This document shows positions 20,906 to 29,329 of a DNA stretch of 64,000 bases, piece after piece (the stretch's first letter is position 1; every line of letters starts with the position of its first letter). Both the position numbers and the translations under genes were made by a program. Source of the stretch: Phytoactinopolyspora limicola (lineage in GTDB: Bacteria > Actinomycetota > Actinomycetes > Jiangellales > Jiangellaceae); contig NZ_JAAOEN010000015.1 in the NCBI RefSeq assembly GCF_011320225.1, forward strand, positions 48,289-112,288. Reading direction: 5' to 3'. Under the pieces are notes generated by a model that searched no databases, was not told the DNA's origin, and saw nothing but the letters and a program-made list of their open reading frames with translations.

Positions 20906-21847
20906 GTGGGCGGACCGACACGGCTGCCGGCGGCTGCCGGGATCGACATCGGGGGAACGACGACATCGGCCGTCGTCATCGGTGACGACGGTGCCATCGT
21001 GGCCGAAGCCAGCCTGCCGACCCCGGCCCGAGAAGGCGGCACCGCCATGTTCCGCACGGCCGTGCGAGTGTGCGAGATGGCGATGAGCCGCGGGCGTTTC
21101 GAGTTGACCGCCGTCGGCGTCGGCGCGGCTGGTGTCATCGACCCGGCCGACGGATCCATCCTCGCGGCGTCCAACTCGTTCCGGGACTGGGCCGGGTACC
21201 CGCTGGCCAGCGACCTCCGGATGGCCCTCCACGTGCCCGTCGTCGTCGAGAACGACGTCAACGCCTTCATCGAAGGTGAGCGCCGCATCGGGGCAGCCCG
21301 CGGCCTGGACGACGTGCTCGGTATGACGCTGGGCACGGGTGTTGGTGGTGCGTTGGTCATCGGCGGTGGGCTGCACACCGGCCCGAACGGCGCGGCTGGC
21401 GAAATCGGACACGTCCCCGGCTTCGGCAACCAGCGGTGTTCATGCGGACGGACCGGACATCTGGAGACCCTCGCCTCCGGTCCGGCGATTGCCCGACGGT
21501 ACCTGGAACGTCGTGGTTCAGGTAATGGGGCGGCGGAGTTGACCGCTGTCGACGTAGCGGCGGCTGCCCGGGAGGGTGACCCGGCGGCCGCAGCGGTGTT
21601 CGACGATGCCGGCCGAGCCGTCGCCACCGCGGCGGTGATGGTAGCGACCCTGGTGGACGTCACCCATGTCGTCGTTGGTGGCGGCGTTGCGCGGGCCTGG
21701 GACCTGCTGCAACCGGCCATCGAAGCCGGAATAGCCGCCGAACCACCCGTGTCGGAGCAGCCGATCACGGTGGTGGCGAGCCTGCTCGGGGTGCACGCCG
21801 TCGCCGTGGGCGCCGCCTTCCTCGCCGACCGCGGGGTGTGCACCTGA
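20906..21847 (+). CDS. ROK family sugar kinase
   Basis: 313 residues without a DNA-binding domain, so an enzyme rather than a regulator. The ATP-binding strand is GIDIGGTTTSAVVI, the catalytic Asp lies in VVENDVNAF, and GAAGEIGHVPG with CSCGRTGHLE forms the zinc site. Last gene of the sugar operon; likely phosphorylates the imported sugar. GTG start directly after the permease stop. Its last residues and TGA stop lie within the flanking array (GTGTGCACCTGATC), so the repeat defines the protein's end. Confidence 0.85.
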   Translation: MGGPTRLPAAAGIDIGGTTTSAVVIGDDGAIVAEASLPTPAREGGTAMFRTAVRVCEMAMSRGRFELTAVGVGAAGVIDPADGSILAASNSFRDWAGYPLASDLRMALHVPVVVENDVNAFIEGERRIGAARGLDDVLGMTLGTGVGGALVIGGGLHTGPNGAAGEIGHVPGFGNQRCSCGRTGHLETLASGPAIARRYLERRGSGNGAAELTAVDVAAAAREGDPAAAAVFDDAGRAVATAAVMVATLVDVTHVVVGGGVARAWDLLQPAIEAGIAAEPPVSEQPITVVASLLGVHAVAVGAAFLADRGVCT

Positions 21848-22003
21848 TCTCCGTTTTGTCACCTGATCTTTTCCACAGCGGCGATCAGGTGTGCTAAGCG
21901 CGGGCAACGGCCCACCGTCGTACATCTGATCTCGTCTCACCATACGAACGAAGAACGATCAGATGCGCCAACCGCCCGCCAGCGCCCGGTGATGCATCTG
22001 ATC
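21838..22003 (+). repeat. GATC half-site array, copy 4 left (forward)
   Basis: Half-sites at 21841, 21860, 21883, 21923, 21957 and 21995: offsets 0, 19, 42, 82, 116 and 154. Repeats a2/a', b1/b' and b'/b2 span 32, 43 and 47 nt. From 21833 to 21972 it is the reverse complement of 23175-23314 with one mismatch (21898), far closer than any other pair in the window. Confidence 0.93.
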
Positions 22004-22161
22004 ATCGGCTGCTCATGGACGGGGTCCGGGTGTCGCGCGGCGGTTCTGGGGGAGGGGCGAACGGGTGCTATCCACAGCTGCGGCGGGCCCGTCGCTCGAC
22101 TTATCCACATTCGCTGATTGGTATCTAGCGCTTCTCGGCCGGCTCGCGTGAGGCTGCCATC

Positions 22162-23094
22162 ATGACTGCTGACCCGATACCTGAGCCGTTCGATGATGAG
22201 CGATGGACCGCCTTGATCGACGACGAGCGCGGCGTCGTCCATAGGCGGGAAATCCCAGCCTCATACGCGGGACATGCGCGGCGTGAGGTCCGGGCCAAGC
22301 GCTGGCAGCGTGTCGGCCGGGACGTCTTCGTTGTACACAATGGTCCGCTGACTCCCGAACAGCGAGCACTGGCGGCGCTGAAGATCGCACCCGCTGGCTC
22401 TGCGTTGTCCGGTCTGACGGCCGCGTCGATCGACGGTCTGTCCGGATTCGACCCTGCTGAGGTGCACGTAACCCTGCCCTGTGGATACCGCCGGCTGAAA
22501 CTCGCCGGTGTGGTCGAGCATTTCTCGCGGTTCCTATCGAGTTCTGACATCCATCCGTTGCGTAGACCTCGCCGGACCAGGCCGGCGCGGAGTCTGCTCG
22601 ACAGCGCCAGCTGGGCCAGCAGTGATCAGCATGCGCGAGCGATCTTGTTGGCAGGCGTGCAACAAGGATTGGTGTCGGCGCAACAGCTGTCGGACGCACT
22701 GCCGGGTCGGGGACCTTGCGCTCGGCACGCACTGATCGCTGAGACGCTCGATGATGCTCAGGGTGGCATTCAATCGGTTCCAGAGTGGAGATTTGCGGCA
22801 ATCATTCGCACTTACGCACTGCCGGAGCCGTCGAGGCAGCTTGTGCGCCAGCGACCGGACGGGCGGAGCTACCTGGATGCCGGCTGGGATGAGTACGCCC
22901 TGTATGCGGAGGTCGACGGGATGGGGCATCTTGAGGCGCGCCGGTGGGAAGCGGACATCGACCGGGCGAACGAGATCGTCATCAGCAGCGGTGTGCTCCT
23001 ACGCTTCACGTCCTACGCCGTCCGCCATCGTGCGGAGGCGGTAGCGTCCACGCTGATCCGGGCGCTCATGGCTCGGGGGTGGCCCGGCCCTTAG
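22162..23094 (+). CDS. AbiEi-like/DUF559-like hypothetical protein
   Basis: 310 residues. The N-terminal 100 residues resemble the AbiEi-type antitoxin winged helix (VVHRREIPASYAGHARREVR, then a WQRVGRDVFVVHNGPLT strand pair). The C-terminal third resembles DUF559/Vsr-like endonuclease folds: YLDAGWDEYALYAEVDGMGH, then WEADIDRANEIVISSGVLLRF. Proteins of this two-part form are common and poorly characterised in actinobacteria. No partner toxin gene is adjacent. The gene lies alone between inverted array copies, suggesting acquisition. Function unknown; a defence or nucleic-acid role is a guess. Confidence 0.7.
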   Translation: MTADPIPEPFDDERWTALIDDERGVVHRREIPASYAGHARREVRAKRWQRVGRDVFVVHNGPLTPEQRALAALKIAPAGSALSGLTAASIDGLSGFDPAEVHVTLPCGYRRLKLAGVVEHFSRFLSSSDIHPLRRPRRTRPARSLLDSASWASSDQHARAILLAGVQQGLVSAQQLSDALPGRGPCARHALIAETLDDAQGGIQSVPEWRFAAIIRTYALPEPSRQLVRQRPDGRSYLDAGWDEYALYAEVDGMGHLEARRWEADIDRANEIVISSGVLLRFTSYAVRHRAEAVASTLIRALMARGWPGP

Positions 23095-23143
23095 CTCCGA
23101 GGGTCGAACCCACAGGGTACGGAGTGGGTCTTGTGGCGCAGGT

Positions 23144-23314
23144 GATCAGATGCATCACCGCGCGATGACGGTCTGTTGGCGCATCTGATCGTTCTTCGTT
23201 CGTATGGTGAGACGAGATCAGATGTACGACGGTGGGCCGTTGCCCGCGTTTAGCACACCTGATCGCCGCTGTGGAAAAGATCAGGTGACAAAACGGAGAT
23301 CAGGTGCACACCCC
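23144..23314 (-). repeat. GATC half-site array, copy 4 right (reverse)
   Basis: On the minus strand the half-sites are at offsets 0, 19, 42, 82, 116 and 154 from 23306, identical to the left copy. It lies between the AbiEi/DUF559-like gene and the convergent pcrA gene, whose stop is about 30 bases away. Confidence 0.93.
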
Positions 23315-23342
23315 CCTGGGGCGGGGCGGGCGGGTGGCTAGG

Positions 23343-25694
23343 TCAGAGCTTCTCGACGGGCGCGAAACGTAGCATGAGCGTCTTCAGGCCGTCATCGCCG
23401 AAGTCCACCGTTACCTGGGCTTGATCGCCAGTACCCGAGGTGGCGACGACCCTACCCAGACCGAAGGCGTCATGGTTGACCCGGTCGCCCGCGGCGAGAG
23501 CAGGTATTGGCCGTGAACCGACCTGGTTCCCACCGCCGAGCCGTGGCGCCCGTGGTGTGGTCCAACGGGTCTGTTCGGCTTCGGTGCGGCGCCATTCGAT
23601 GAGTTCTTCCGGGATCTCGGCGAGGAAACGTGAGGCCGGGTTGTGGCTCGGCGCGCCCCAAGCGCTACGTGTGGTAGCGCGTGAGAGGTAGAGCCGCTGG
23701 CGGGCGCGGGTGATGCCAACATAGGCGAGGCGACGCTCCTCCTCCAGTTCTCGCGGTTCGGACAAGGACCGCTGATGAGGGAACACGGCGTCTTCCATCC
23801 CGGTGAGGAAGACGACCGGGAACTCCAGACCTTTGGCGGTGTGGAGCGTCATCAATGTCACGACACCCTCGTGGTCGTCACCTTCCGGGATCTCGTCGGC
23901 ATCAGCCACCAGACTGACCTTCTCCAGGAATCCGGTCAGTGTGCCGCCCTCGGCTTCGATCTGGTCTACGTCGTATTCGGTGGCGACGGCTACCAGCTCA
24001 CGGAGGTTGTCCACCCGGGTCTCGTCCTGAGGGTCGTCCGATCCGGCCAGTTCGGCCAGGTATCCGGTGCGTTCCAGCACGGCTTCGAGGATGGCCGCGG
24101 GGTCGGCGTCGTCCTCGGCCAGCAAGCGGAGCTCGTCGGCGAGCGCGACGAACGACTCGATGGCCCGCACGGAGCGAGTGGCGATGCCCGGAGCGTCTCC
24201 AGCCCGCCGCAACGCCTGCCAGAACGTGATGCGCTCCCGCTGAGCCAGCGCGTCGATCATCGCCTCGGCGCGGTCGCCGATGCCGCGTTTGGGAACGTTG
24301 AGGATACGCCGCAGCGAGACGGTGTCTTCCGGATTCGCGAGAAAACGCAGGTAGGCGAGGGCATCCTTGACTTCGCGCCGCTCGTAGAACCGTACTCCGC
24401 CGACTACGCGGTAGGGCAGGCCCACCCGGATGAGGATCTCCTCCAACACCCGGGACTGGGCGTTGGTGCGGTAGAAGATGGCGACGTCTCCAGGCGAGGC
24501 GTGGCCCTCGTCGCCGAGCCGGTCGATCTCCTCAGCGATGAACTGTGCTTCGCTGTGTTCGTTGTCCGCGACGTATCCGACGATCTTCTCGCCGTCACCG
24601 CTGTCGCTCCACAGCCGCTTCGGTTTGCGCCCTTCGTTGCGGGAGATGACCGCATTGGCCGCCGACAGGATGGTCTGAGTGGACCGGTAGTTCTGCTCCA
24701 GCAGCACCACGCGAGCGTCCGGGTAGTCTTTCTCGAACTCCTCGATGTTGCGGATGGTGGCGCCACGGAAGGCGTAGATCGACTGGTCGGCGTCACCGAC
24801 CACGCACAGCTCGGCGGGTTCGACCGAAGGGCTGTCCGTGTTGGCGGGCTCGGTGTCAGTCTCGCCAACCAGCTCTCGGATCAGGATGTACTGGGCGTGG
24901 TTGGTGTCTTGATACTCGTCGACGAGGACGTGCCGGAATCGACGGCGGTAATGCTCGGCGACGTCAGGGAACGCCTGCAGCAGATTGACCGTGGTCATGA
25001 TGAGATCGTCGAAGTCGAACGCGTTGGCGTCGGTCAGCCGCCGCTGATACATGCCATACGCCTCGGCGATGGTGCGCTCATGGTGGTTGTTGGCCTGCGC
25101 AGCGGCCGTCTCGTGATCGATGAGCTCGTTCTTGAAGTTGCTGACGGCGTAGCTGAACATCCGAGGCGGATACCGGCGCGGGTCGAGTTCGAGGTCCCGG
25201 CAGACCATGGCCATCAGTCGTTGTGAGTCGGCTTGATCATAGATGCTGAACGATGAGGTGAAGCCGAACCGTTTGGCTTCCCGCCGCAATATGCGCACGC
25301 AGGCGGAATGGAACGTGGAGACCCACATCACCCGGGCCCGAGCACCGATCAGCTCGGCGACCCGCTCCTTCATCTCCCCGGCGGCCTTGTTGGTGAAGGT
25401 GATGGCCAACACCGACCCCGGATGGACGTTGCGCTCGGACAGCAAGTACGCGATACGCCGAGTGAGGACCCGCGTCTTGCCCGAACCGGCGCCGGCGACG
25501 ATGAGCAGGGGTGGCCCTTCATGGGTCACTGCCGCACGTTGCTGCGGATTCAGCCCGTCAAGAATGGACGCTTCATCCGACGACCCGGCGTCCTCTTTCC
25601 GGTGCTCAGCGACAGCATCATCACGAACACGCCCGGAGGGGGTGCCGTGGGCTTCCGGGGCGAACAAGGTGGACTGTTCTGTGGGTGCGCTCAT
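23343..25694 (-). CDS. pcrA: ATP-dependent DNA helicase PcrA/UvrD
   Basis: Superfamily 1A 3'-5' helicase of 783 residues for excision repair and replication restart. Motifs: LNPQQRAAVTH (Q motif), GAGSGKTRVLTRR (I), TFTNKAAGEM (Ia), VDEYQDTNHAQY (II), VGDADQSIYAFRGA (III), LEQNYRST (IV), VTLMTLHTAKGLEFPVVF (V) and YVGITRARQRLYL (VI). The C-terminal tail is the short Tudor-like region typical of PcrA (GDRVNHDAFGLGRVV). Single-gene unit, ATG start. Confidence 0.96.
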   Translation of the reverse strand: MSAPTEQSTLFAPEAHGTPSGRVRDDAVAEHRKEDAGSSDEASILDGLNPQQRAAVTHEGPPLLIVAGAGSGKTRVLTRRIAYLLSERNVHPGSVLAITFTNKAAGEMKERVAELIGARARVMWVSTFHSACVRILRREAKRFGFTSSFSIYDQADSQRLMAMVCRDLELDPRRYPPRMFSYAVSNFKNELIDHETAAAQANNHHERTIAEAYGMYQRRLTDANAFDFDDLIMTTVNLLQAFPDVAEHYRRRFRHVLVDEYQDTNHAQYILIRELVGETDTEPANTDSPSVEPAELCVVGDADQSIYAFRGATIRNIEEFEKDYPDARVVLLEQNYRSTQTILSAANAVISRNEGRKPKRLWSDSGDGEKIVGYVADNEHSEAQFIAEEIDRLGDEGHASPGDVAIFYRTNAQSRVLEEILIRVGLPYRVVGGVRFYERREVKDALAYLRFLANPEDTVSLRRILNVPKRGIGDRAEAMIDALAQRERITFWQALRRAGDAPGIATRSVRAIESFVALADELRLLAEDDADPAAILEAVLERTGYLAELAGSDDPQDETRVDNLRELVAVATEYDVDQIEAEGGTLTGFLEKVSLVADADEIPEGDDHEGVVTLMTLHTAKGLEFPVVFLTGMEDAVFPHQRSLSEPRELEEERRLAYVGITRARQRLYLSRATTRSAWGAPSHNPASRFLAEIPEELIEWRRTEAEQTRWTTPRAPRLGGGNQVGSRPIPALAAGDRVNHDAFGLGRVVATSGTGDQAQVTVDFGDDGLKTLMLRFAPVEKL

Positions 25695-25815
25695 CGTGGG
25701 TCAAGCCTATGCGGCCGCCCCGACATGCTCGACGCGCCCAGCCCAAGAGTTGGTCGGAATCGGCGGGATGGCGCGACGGGTGGTCACCGCTCGTCGGCCC
25801 CGCCGAACCCCAGGT

Positions 25816-26172
25816 TCACCAGAAGACGGCGACCAGCACGTTACCGAGGGACAGGGCGAACAGCAGGCCGTACACACCGTCGGTAATGGTGGTGCGGCGG
25901 CGATTGGCGAATGCCAGGACTGCGATCGCGGCGGCTACCGCGAGCTTGACGCCTACCTTCGCGTGATCCGGATCGATGTTCAGCGAGTCGGCCATCTCCT
26001 GCATACCCACCAGCAACACGCCGGTGACCAGTTGAGTCATGACGCCGTGCAGAATCGCGGCGTTGACCACCCGTTCACCTTTGGAGGTGGTCATCTGCAC
26101 CATGCATCCACCCAGCAAGCTCGCCAGCCCGATGAAGTGAAAAACCACCAAAACGTTGTACAGAAACTGCAT
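25816..26172 (-). CDS. Small four-helix membrane protein, function unknown
   Basis: 118 residues with four predicted hydrophobic segments, starting MQFLYNVLVVFHFIGLASLL. It resembles uncharacterised actinobacterial integral membrane proteins encoded near pcrA. ATG with GAGAGG upstream. No catalytic motif is visible. About 120 bases separate it from pcrA on the same strand, so it has its own promoter or is the first gene of a pair with pcrA upstream. Confidence 0.7.
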   Translation of the reverse strand: MQFLYNVLVVFHFIGLASLLGGCMVQMTTSKGERVVNAAILHGVMTQLVTGVLLVGMQEMADSLNIDPDHAKVGVKLAVAAAIAVLAFANRRRTTITDGVYGLLFALSLGNVLVAVFW

Positions 26173-26366
26173 CGTCGTCCTCTCACGTCACGCTGTCGGT
26201 CGCTTCCGGTGATCATTACACCCGGCGAGATCTTGTTGATCTCGGCGGACGAAGTTGCACGGACAATGGTGCCAGCATCCGCCAGGATCCTACTACGTAG
26301 CGTCGTATATCGAGGCTCGGGGTGCCAAGATCGCGCCAGTGGAATCGACCAGAGAATCAGGCCAGG

Positions 26367-27053
26367 TCAGATCAGGCGCCGGTCAGTGGCCCACCGGGTG
26401 AGTTCGTAGCGGTTGGACAGCTGGAGCTTGCGCAACACCGCGGACACGTGGGTCTCTACCGTCTTGACGGAGATGAACAGCTCCTTGGCGATCTCTTTGT
26501 ACGCGTATCCGCGGGCGATCAGCCGCAGCACTTCCCGCTCGCGACGGGTGAGCCGGTCGAGATCGTCGTCGACGCTGGGCGCCTCCCCGCCGGCAAACGC
26601 ATCCAGCACGAACCCGGCCAGCCGGGGTGAGAAGACCGCATCACCGTCGGCGACCCGGACGATAGCGGCGACGAGGTCGTCACCGGTGATGGTCTTGGTG
26701 ACGTACCCGCGCGCTCCAGCCCGGATGGTGCCGATGACGTCTTCGGCGGCGTCCGAGACCGACAGCGCCAGAAACCGTACGTCGCCTACCTTCCCGTGCA
26801 GCTGCCGCAGTACCTCGACGCCGCCGCCACCGGGCAGGTGTACGTCGAGTAGGACGACGTCGGGCACGATCCGCGCGACCATCTCGATGGCTTCCTGGGT
26901 ATCGGCGGCTTCACCGACCACCTCGACCGTGCTGGCCGCTTGCGCCAGCTCGGCCCGTACACCGGTGCGGAACATCGCGTGGTCGTCGACCAGTAGCACC
27001 CGGACCGGCGCATTCCGCGCCTGCCCGCCACTGGAACTCTGGACGTCGTTCAC
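26367..27053 (-). CDS. LuxR/NarL-type response regulator
   Basis: 228 residues. Receiver domain with the acidic pair in VLLVDDHAMF, the phospho-acceptor Asp in VVLLDVHLPGGG, the Thr/Ser switch in LALSVSD and Lys in YVTKTITGDDL. A LuxR helix-turn-helix ends the protein (LTRREREVLRLIARGYAYKE, then SVKTVETHVSAVLRKL). GTG 27053 is chosen because AGGAGG lies five bases upstream; the longer frame is rejected. Its likely kinase is the PspC-type gene 800 bases upstream on the same strand. Confidence 0.9.
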   Translation of the reverse strand: MNDVQSSSGGQARNAPVRVLLVDDHAMFRTGVRAELAQAASTVEVVGEAADTQEAIEMVARIVPDVVLLDVHLPGGGGVEVLRQLHGKVGDVRFLALSVSDAAEDVIGTIRAGARGYVTKTITGDDLVAAIVRVADGDAVFSPRLAGFVLDAFAGGEAPSVDDDLDRLTRREREVLRLIARGYAYKEIAKELFISVKTVETHVSAVLRKLQLSNRYELTRWATDRRLI

Positions 27054-27234
27054 CGTGTCCTCCTGTTGTCCGCCGGTTGAGCCAGCCCTAGTCTGCCAGG
27101 CGTCGACTCCGCCCCGGCGCGTTCCGGTCCCGGTGGACGTTCCCGACTCGCCATCACCGGACACCGGCATAGTTTGGTCAACGACGTGGTGGGCGGGGCG
27201 GCGGCCGAGGTGTCACAGTCAGTTTACGAGCCAT

Positions 27235-27807
27235 GAGGAGTATGTTCAGTTCCCCGACGGGCAGTGGATCAGCGTCGAGAAGATACTCGACATCATCCGT
27301 TCCGGATTCTCGGACGATGCTTCAGACCATGATCCGCCGACGTTCGATGATGACGGCGTCCCACTTCCGAAACTCAGGTTCGACGACTTAGGCGCGGCGA
27401 AGGGCGACCCACTACTTGCCACCGCCGCAAAACTCGCCGAGGTGCTGCCGGAGAGGTGGAAGATTGCGGTCTTCAACCTCTCGGGAGCGGCCGACGAGGT
27501 GCGTTCCTTCGCCATCGTGGTTGATCAGGGTAAACCGTCACCCGTACCCATCTACCTATTTGTCGACGCGGCCGCCGAAGGCCGGACACTGCGGGCCGCA
27601 ACACGTCGAGACGACGGCGGCGGGGCTTGGTGTAACGCATTGCTGCGGATATACGAAGACGGGACCGTCGCCGCGCATTACGACTACTCGTCGCCGCCGT
27701 TTGGTGCCTACCTGGGAGAACGTGAGTTGGAGCTACTCAGGCGAGACCAAGAGTTGTACCCCCGCGATCGTGCCTCGTTGCCCTCCTGGCATCCGAGCAA
27801 GGCATAA
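27235..27807 (+). pseudogene. Immunity-like gene remnant without a start codon
   Basis: A coding-like segment of about 190 codons starting EEYVQFPDGQWISVEKILD and ending RDRASLPSWHPSKA. Its C-terminal half (LLRIYEDGTVAAHYDYSSPP, then ELELLRRDQELYPRD) resembles small immunity proteins of the YezG/DUF600 type. No ATG, GTG or TTG exists in frame before or near the conserved start; an ATG at 27233 is in another frame. This suggests a frameshift or 5' truncation. It sits on the opposite strand between the two halves of a two-component system. GC is lower than in the neighbours. Family assignment is tentative. Confidence 0.5.
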
Positions 27808-27865
27808 CAAGACACGATCCACGATCTATCTGGACCGCTTGTGTACTGAACCGTCCGTGCTTCGC

Positions 27866-29191
27866 TCAGGTGCGGTTCGCGGACAGCCTGACTTCCGTGC
27901 CGTCGCCCGGTGTGGACCGGATCTCCGCGGAGCCACCGTGCCGCTGCATCCGGTCGATGATCGAGCGCCGCACCCCGAGCCGGTCTTCCGGCACCTGGTT
28001 CAGATCGAAGCCAGCCCCCCGGTCCCGCACGAACAGCTCGATCGTGTCATCGTCGGCCTCCAGAAAGACATCGATCTTGTCCGCCCCCGAGTGTTTGGCC
28101 GCGTTGACAGCTGCTTCACGGGCGGCATTGAGCAGAGCCCGCCCGACGTCGTCCACCGGGGCGTCGCCCACGGTGACGACCTCCACTGGGACCTCGAACG
28201 TCTCCTCCACCTCCGCACCGGCTTTGACCAGTTCGGCGGCCAGCGAGGACTCTTCGTCGGAACGGTGCTCACCGTAGAGCCAGTGCCTAAGGTCACGCTC
28301 CTGGCTGCGGGCCAGCTTGACGACGGTGCGCGGATCGTGGGCCTGCTTCTGGATCAGCGCGAGGGTTTGCAGCACGGAGTCGTGGAGGTGAGCGGCCATG
28401 TCCGCGCGCTCCTCCGAGACGATACGTTCGCGTCGCTCCGACTCGGCGGTGCGCCACAACTGCCACAACCATGGCCCGACGATCAGCCCGCAGCCGAGCA
28501 GCAAGACGACCACCCCGGACAACGCGTTGAGCGTGGCGTCGAGCTGACCCTGACCGACGAGGAACACCAGCGCGCCGACGATGACGGTGACGGCTCCCGC
28601 CCCGATGCGGAGCACGGCGAACCAGCCGCCGCTGGTGATCGCGGCCAGCCATGGCATTTGTGCCGACATCGCGGTCAGCCGACGGCGCTCTTCGGAATCC
28701 GCCCGCCGCCACACCAGCGTGAGCCCGCCCCCGACCAACAGGACCGGGACCACGATCTCCGGGCGGAGCCCGACCGGGGTCTGACCGAAGATGAGGATCG
28801 TGCCGATACCCAACGCCACCAGGGCGGCCAACTGCCCTGCGTCGCCGGTGCGCTCGACGATGGTCCGGCGTCGGCGCAGCCCTGATCGGGTAGCCGCGGC
28901 GATGCCTGCCGGCGCATCTCGTTCCGCCCGCTGGACCAGGTCCCGATCCAGCGGGGTAAAGATCCAAACGGCCAGATACAACACCAAACCGAATCCGGCC
29001 AGGCCGGTCAGGACGCTGAACGCGATCCGGATGGTGAGTGGCTGTAGGCCGAGATGTCGGGCGAGGCCCGTCGCGACGCCACCGATGAGCCGGCCGTCGG
29101 AGCTGCGGTAGAACTTCGGTGGGTCTGACCCCATACGTGCACCAGAACCGCCCGCCCGGTGGGCAGACGGGGTTCGAGGCACGACGTCCAT
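27866..29191 (-). CDS. PspC-domain sensor histidine kinase
   Basis: About 441 residues. A PspC domain (FYRSSDGRLIGGVATGLARH, then membrane segment LTGLAGFGLVLYLAVWIFTPL) is followed by four more membrane segments. Then comes a HisKA_3 box (MAAHLHDSVLQTLALIQKQA) with the phospho-acceptor His and a HATPase domain (AAREAAVNAAKHSG, DRGAGFDL, GDGTEVRLS). It likely senses envelope stress and phosphorylates the LuxR-type regulator downstream. ATG 29191 is preferred though no strong ribosome site is seen; ATG 29134 is an alternative. Divergent from the PspC/LiaF-like gene. Confidence 0.88.
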   Translation of the reverse strand: MDVVPRTPSAHRAGGSGARMGSDPPKFYRSSDGRLIGGVATGLARHLGLQPLTIRIAFSVLTGLAGFGLVLYLAVWIFTPLDRDLVQRAERDAPAGIAAATRSGLRRRRTIVERTGDAGQLAALVALGIGTILIFGQTPVGLRPEIVVPVLLVGGGLTLVWRRADSEERRRLTAMSAQMPWLAAITSGGWFAVLRIGAGAVTVIVGALVFLVGQGQLDATLNALSGVVVLLLGCGLIVGPWLWQLWRTAESERRERIVSEERADMAAHLHDSVLQTLALIQKQAHDPRTVVKLARSQERDLRHWLYGEHRSDEESSLAAELVKAGAEVEETFEVPVEVVTVGDAPVDDVGRALLNAAREAAVNAAKHSGADKIDVFLEADDDTIELFVRDRGAGFDLNQVPEDRLGVRRSIIDRMQRHGGSAEIRSTPGDGTEVRLSANRT

Positions 29192-29329
29192 GGCACCGAT
29201 AGTCACACGTCGCGCACCGTCGGCGCCATCAGGGAAGGCCCCTAGTGTGCCGGGTGTCAGCGGTACCCGGGGCGGTTTCAGGGTGATCCCCGATGGCGCC
29301 AGGCCATGCGACACGGCACGATCGAAGAC

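Larger units (their letters stand above)
21833..23314. mobile_element. Possible cassette: AbiEi/DUF559-like gene between 140-bp inverted arms
   Basis: A single gene is enclosed by two array copies in inverted orientation. The outer 140 bases match at 139 positions, then about 15 bases diverge, then GGTGATGCATCTGATCA is shared again. There is no transposase or recombinase inside and no obvious target duplication. It could be a cassette moved by a factor encoded elsewhere, or an invertible segment. The sugar operon end on one side and pcrA on the other define the junctions. Confidence 0.5.

Noticed and set aside
21833..23314. Classical insertion sequence
   Set aside because: Inverted arms are present but there is no transposase gene between them and no visible target-site duplication, so it is reported only as a possible cassette.
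23775..25226. A 483-codon open frame on the plus strand
   Set aside because: Antisense to pcrA, whose helicase motifs are unambiguous; no domain or ribosome site of its own.
27416..28885. A 489-codon plus-strand frame
   Set aside because: Overlaps the immunity-like remnant in another frame and runs antisense to the histidine kinase; no recognisable domain.
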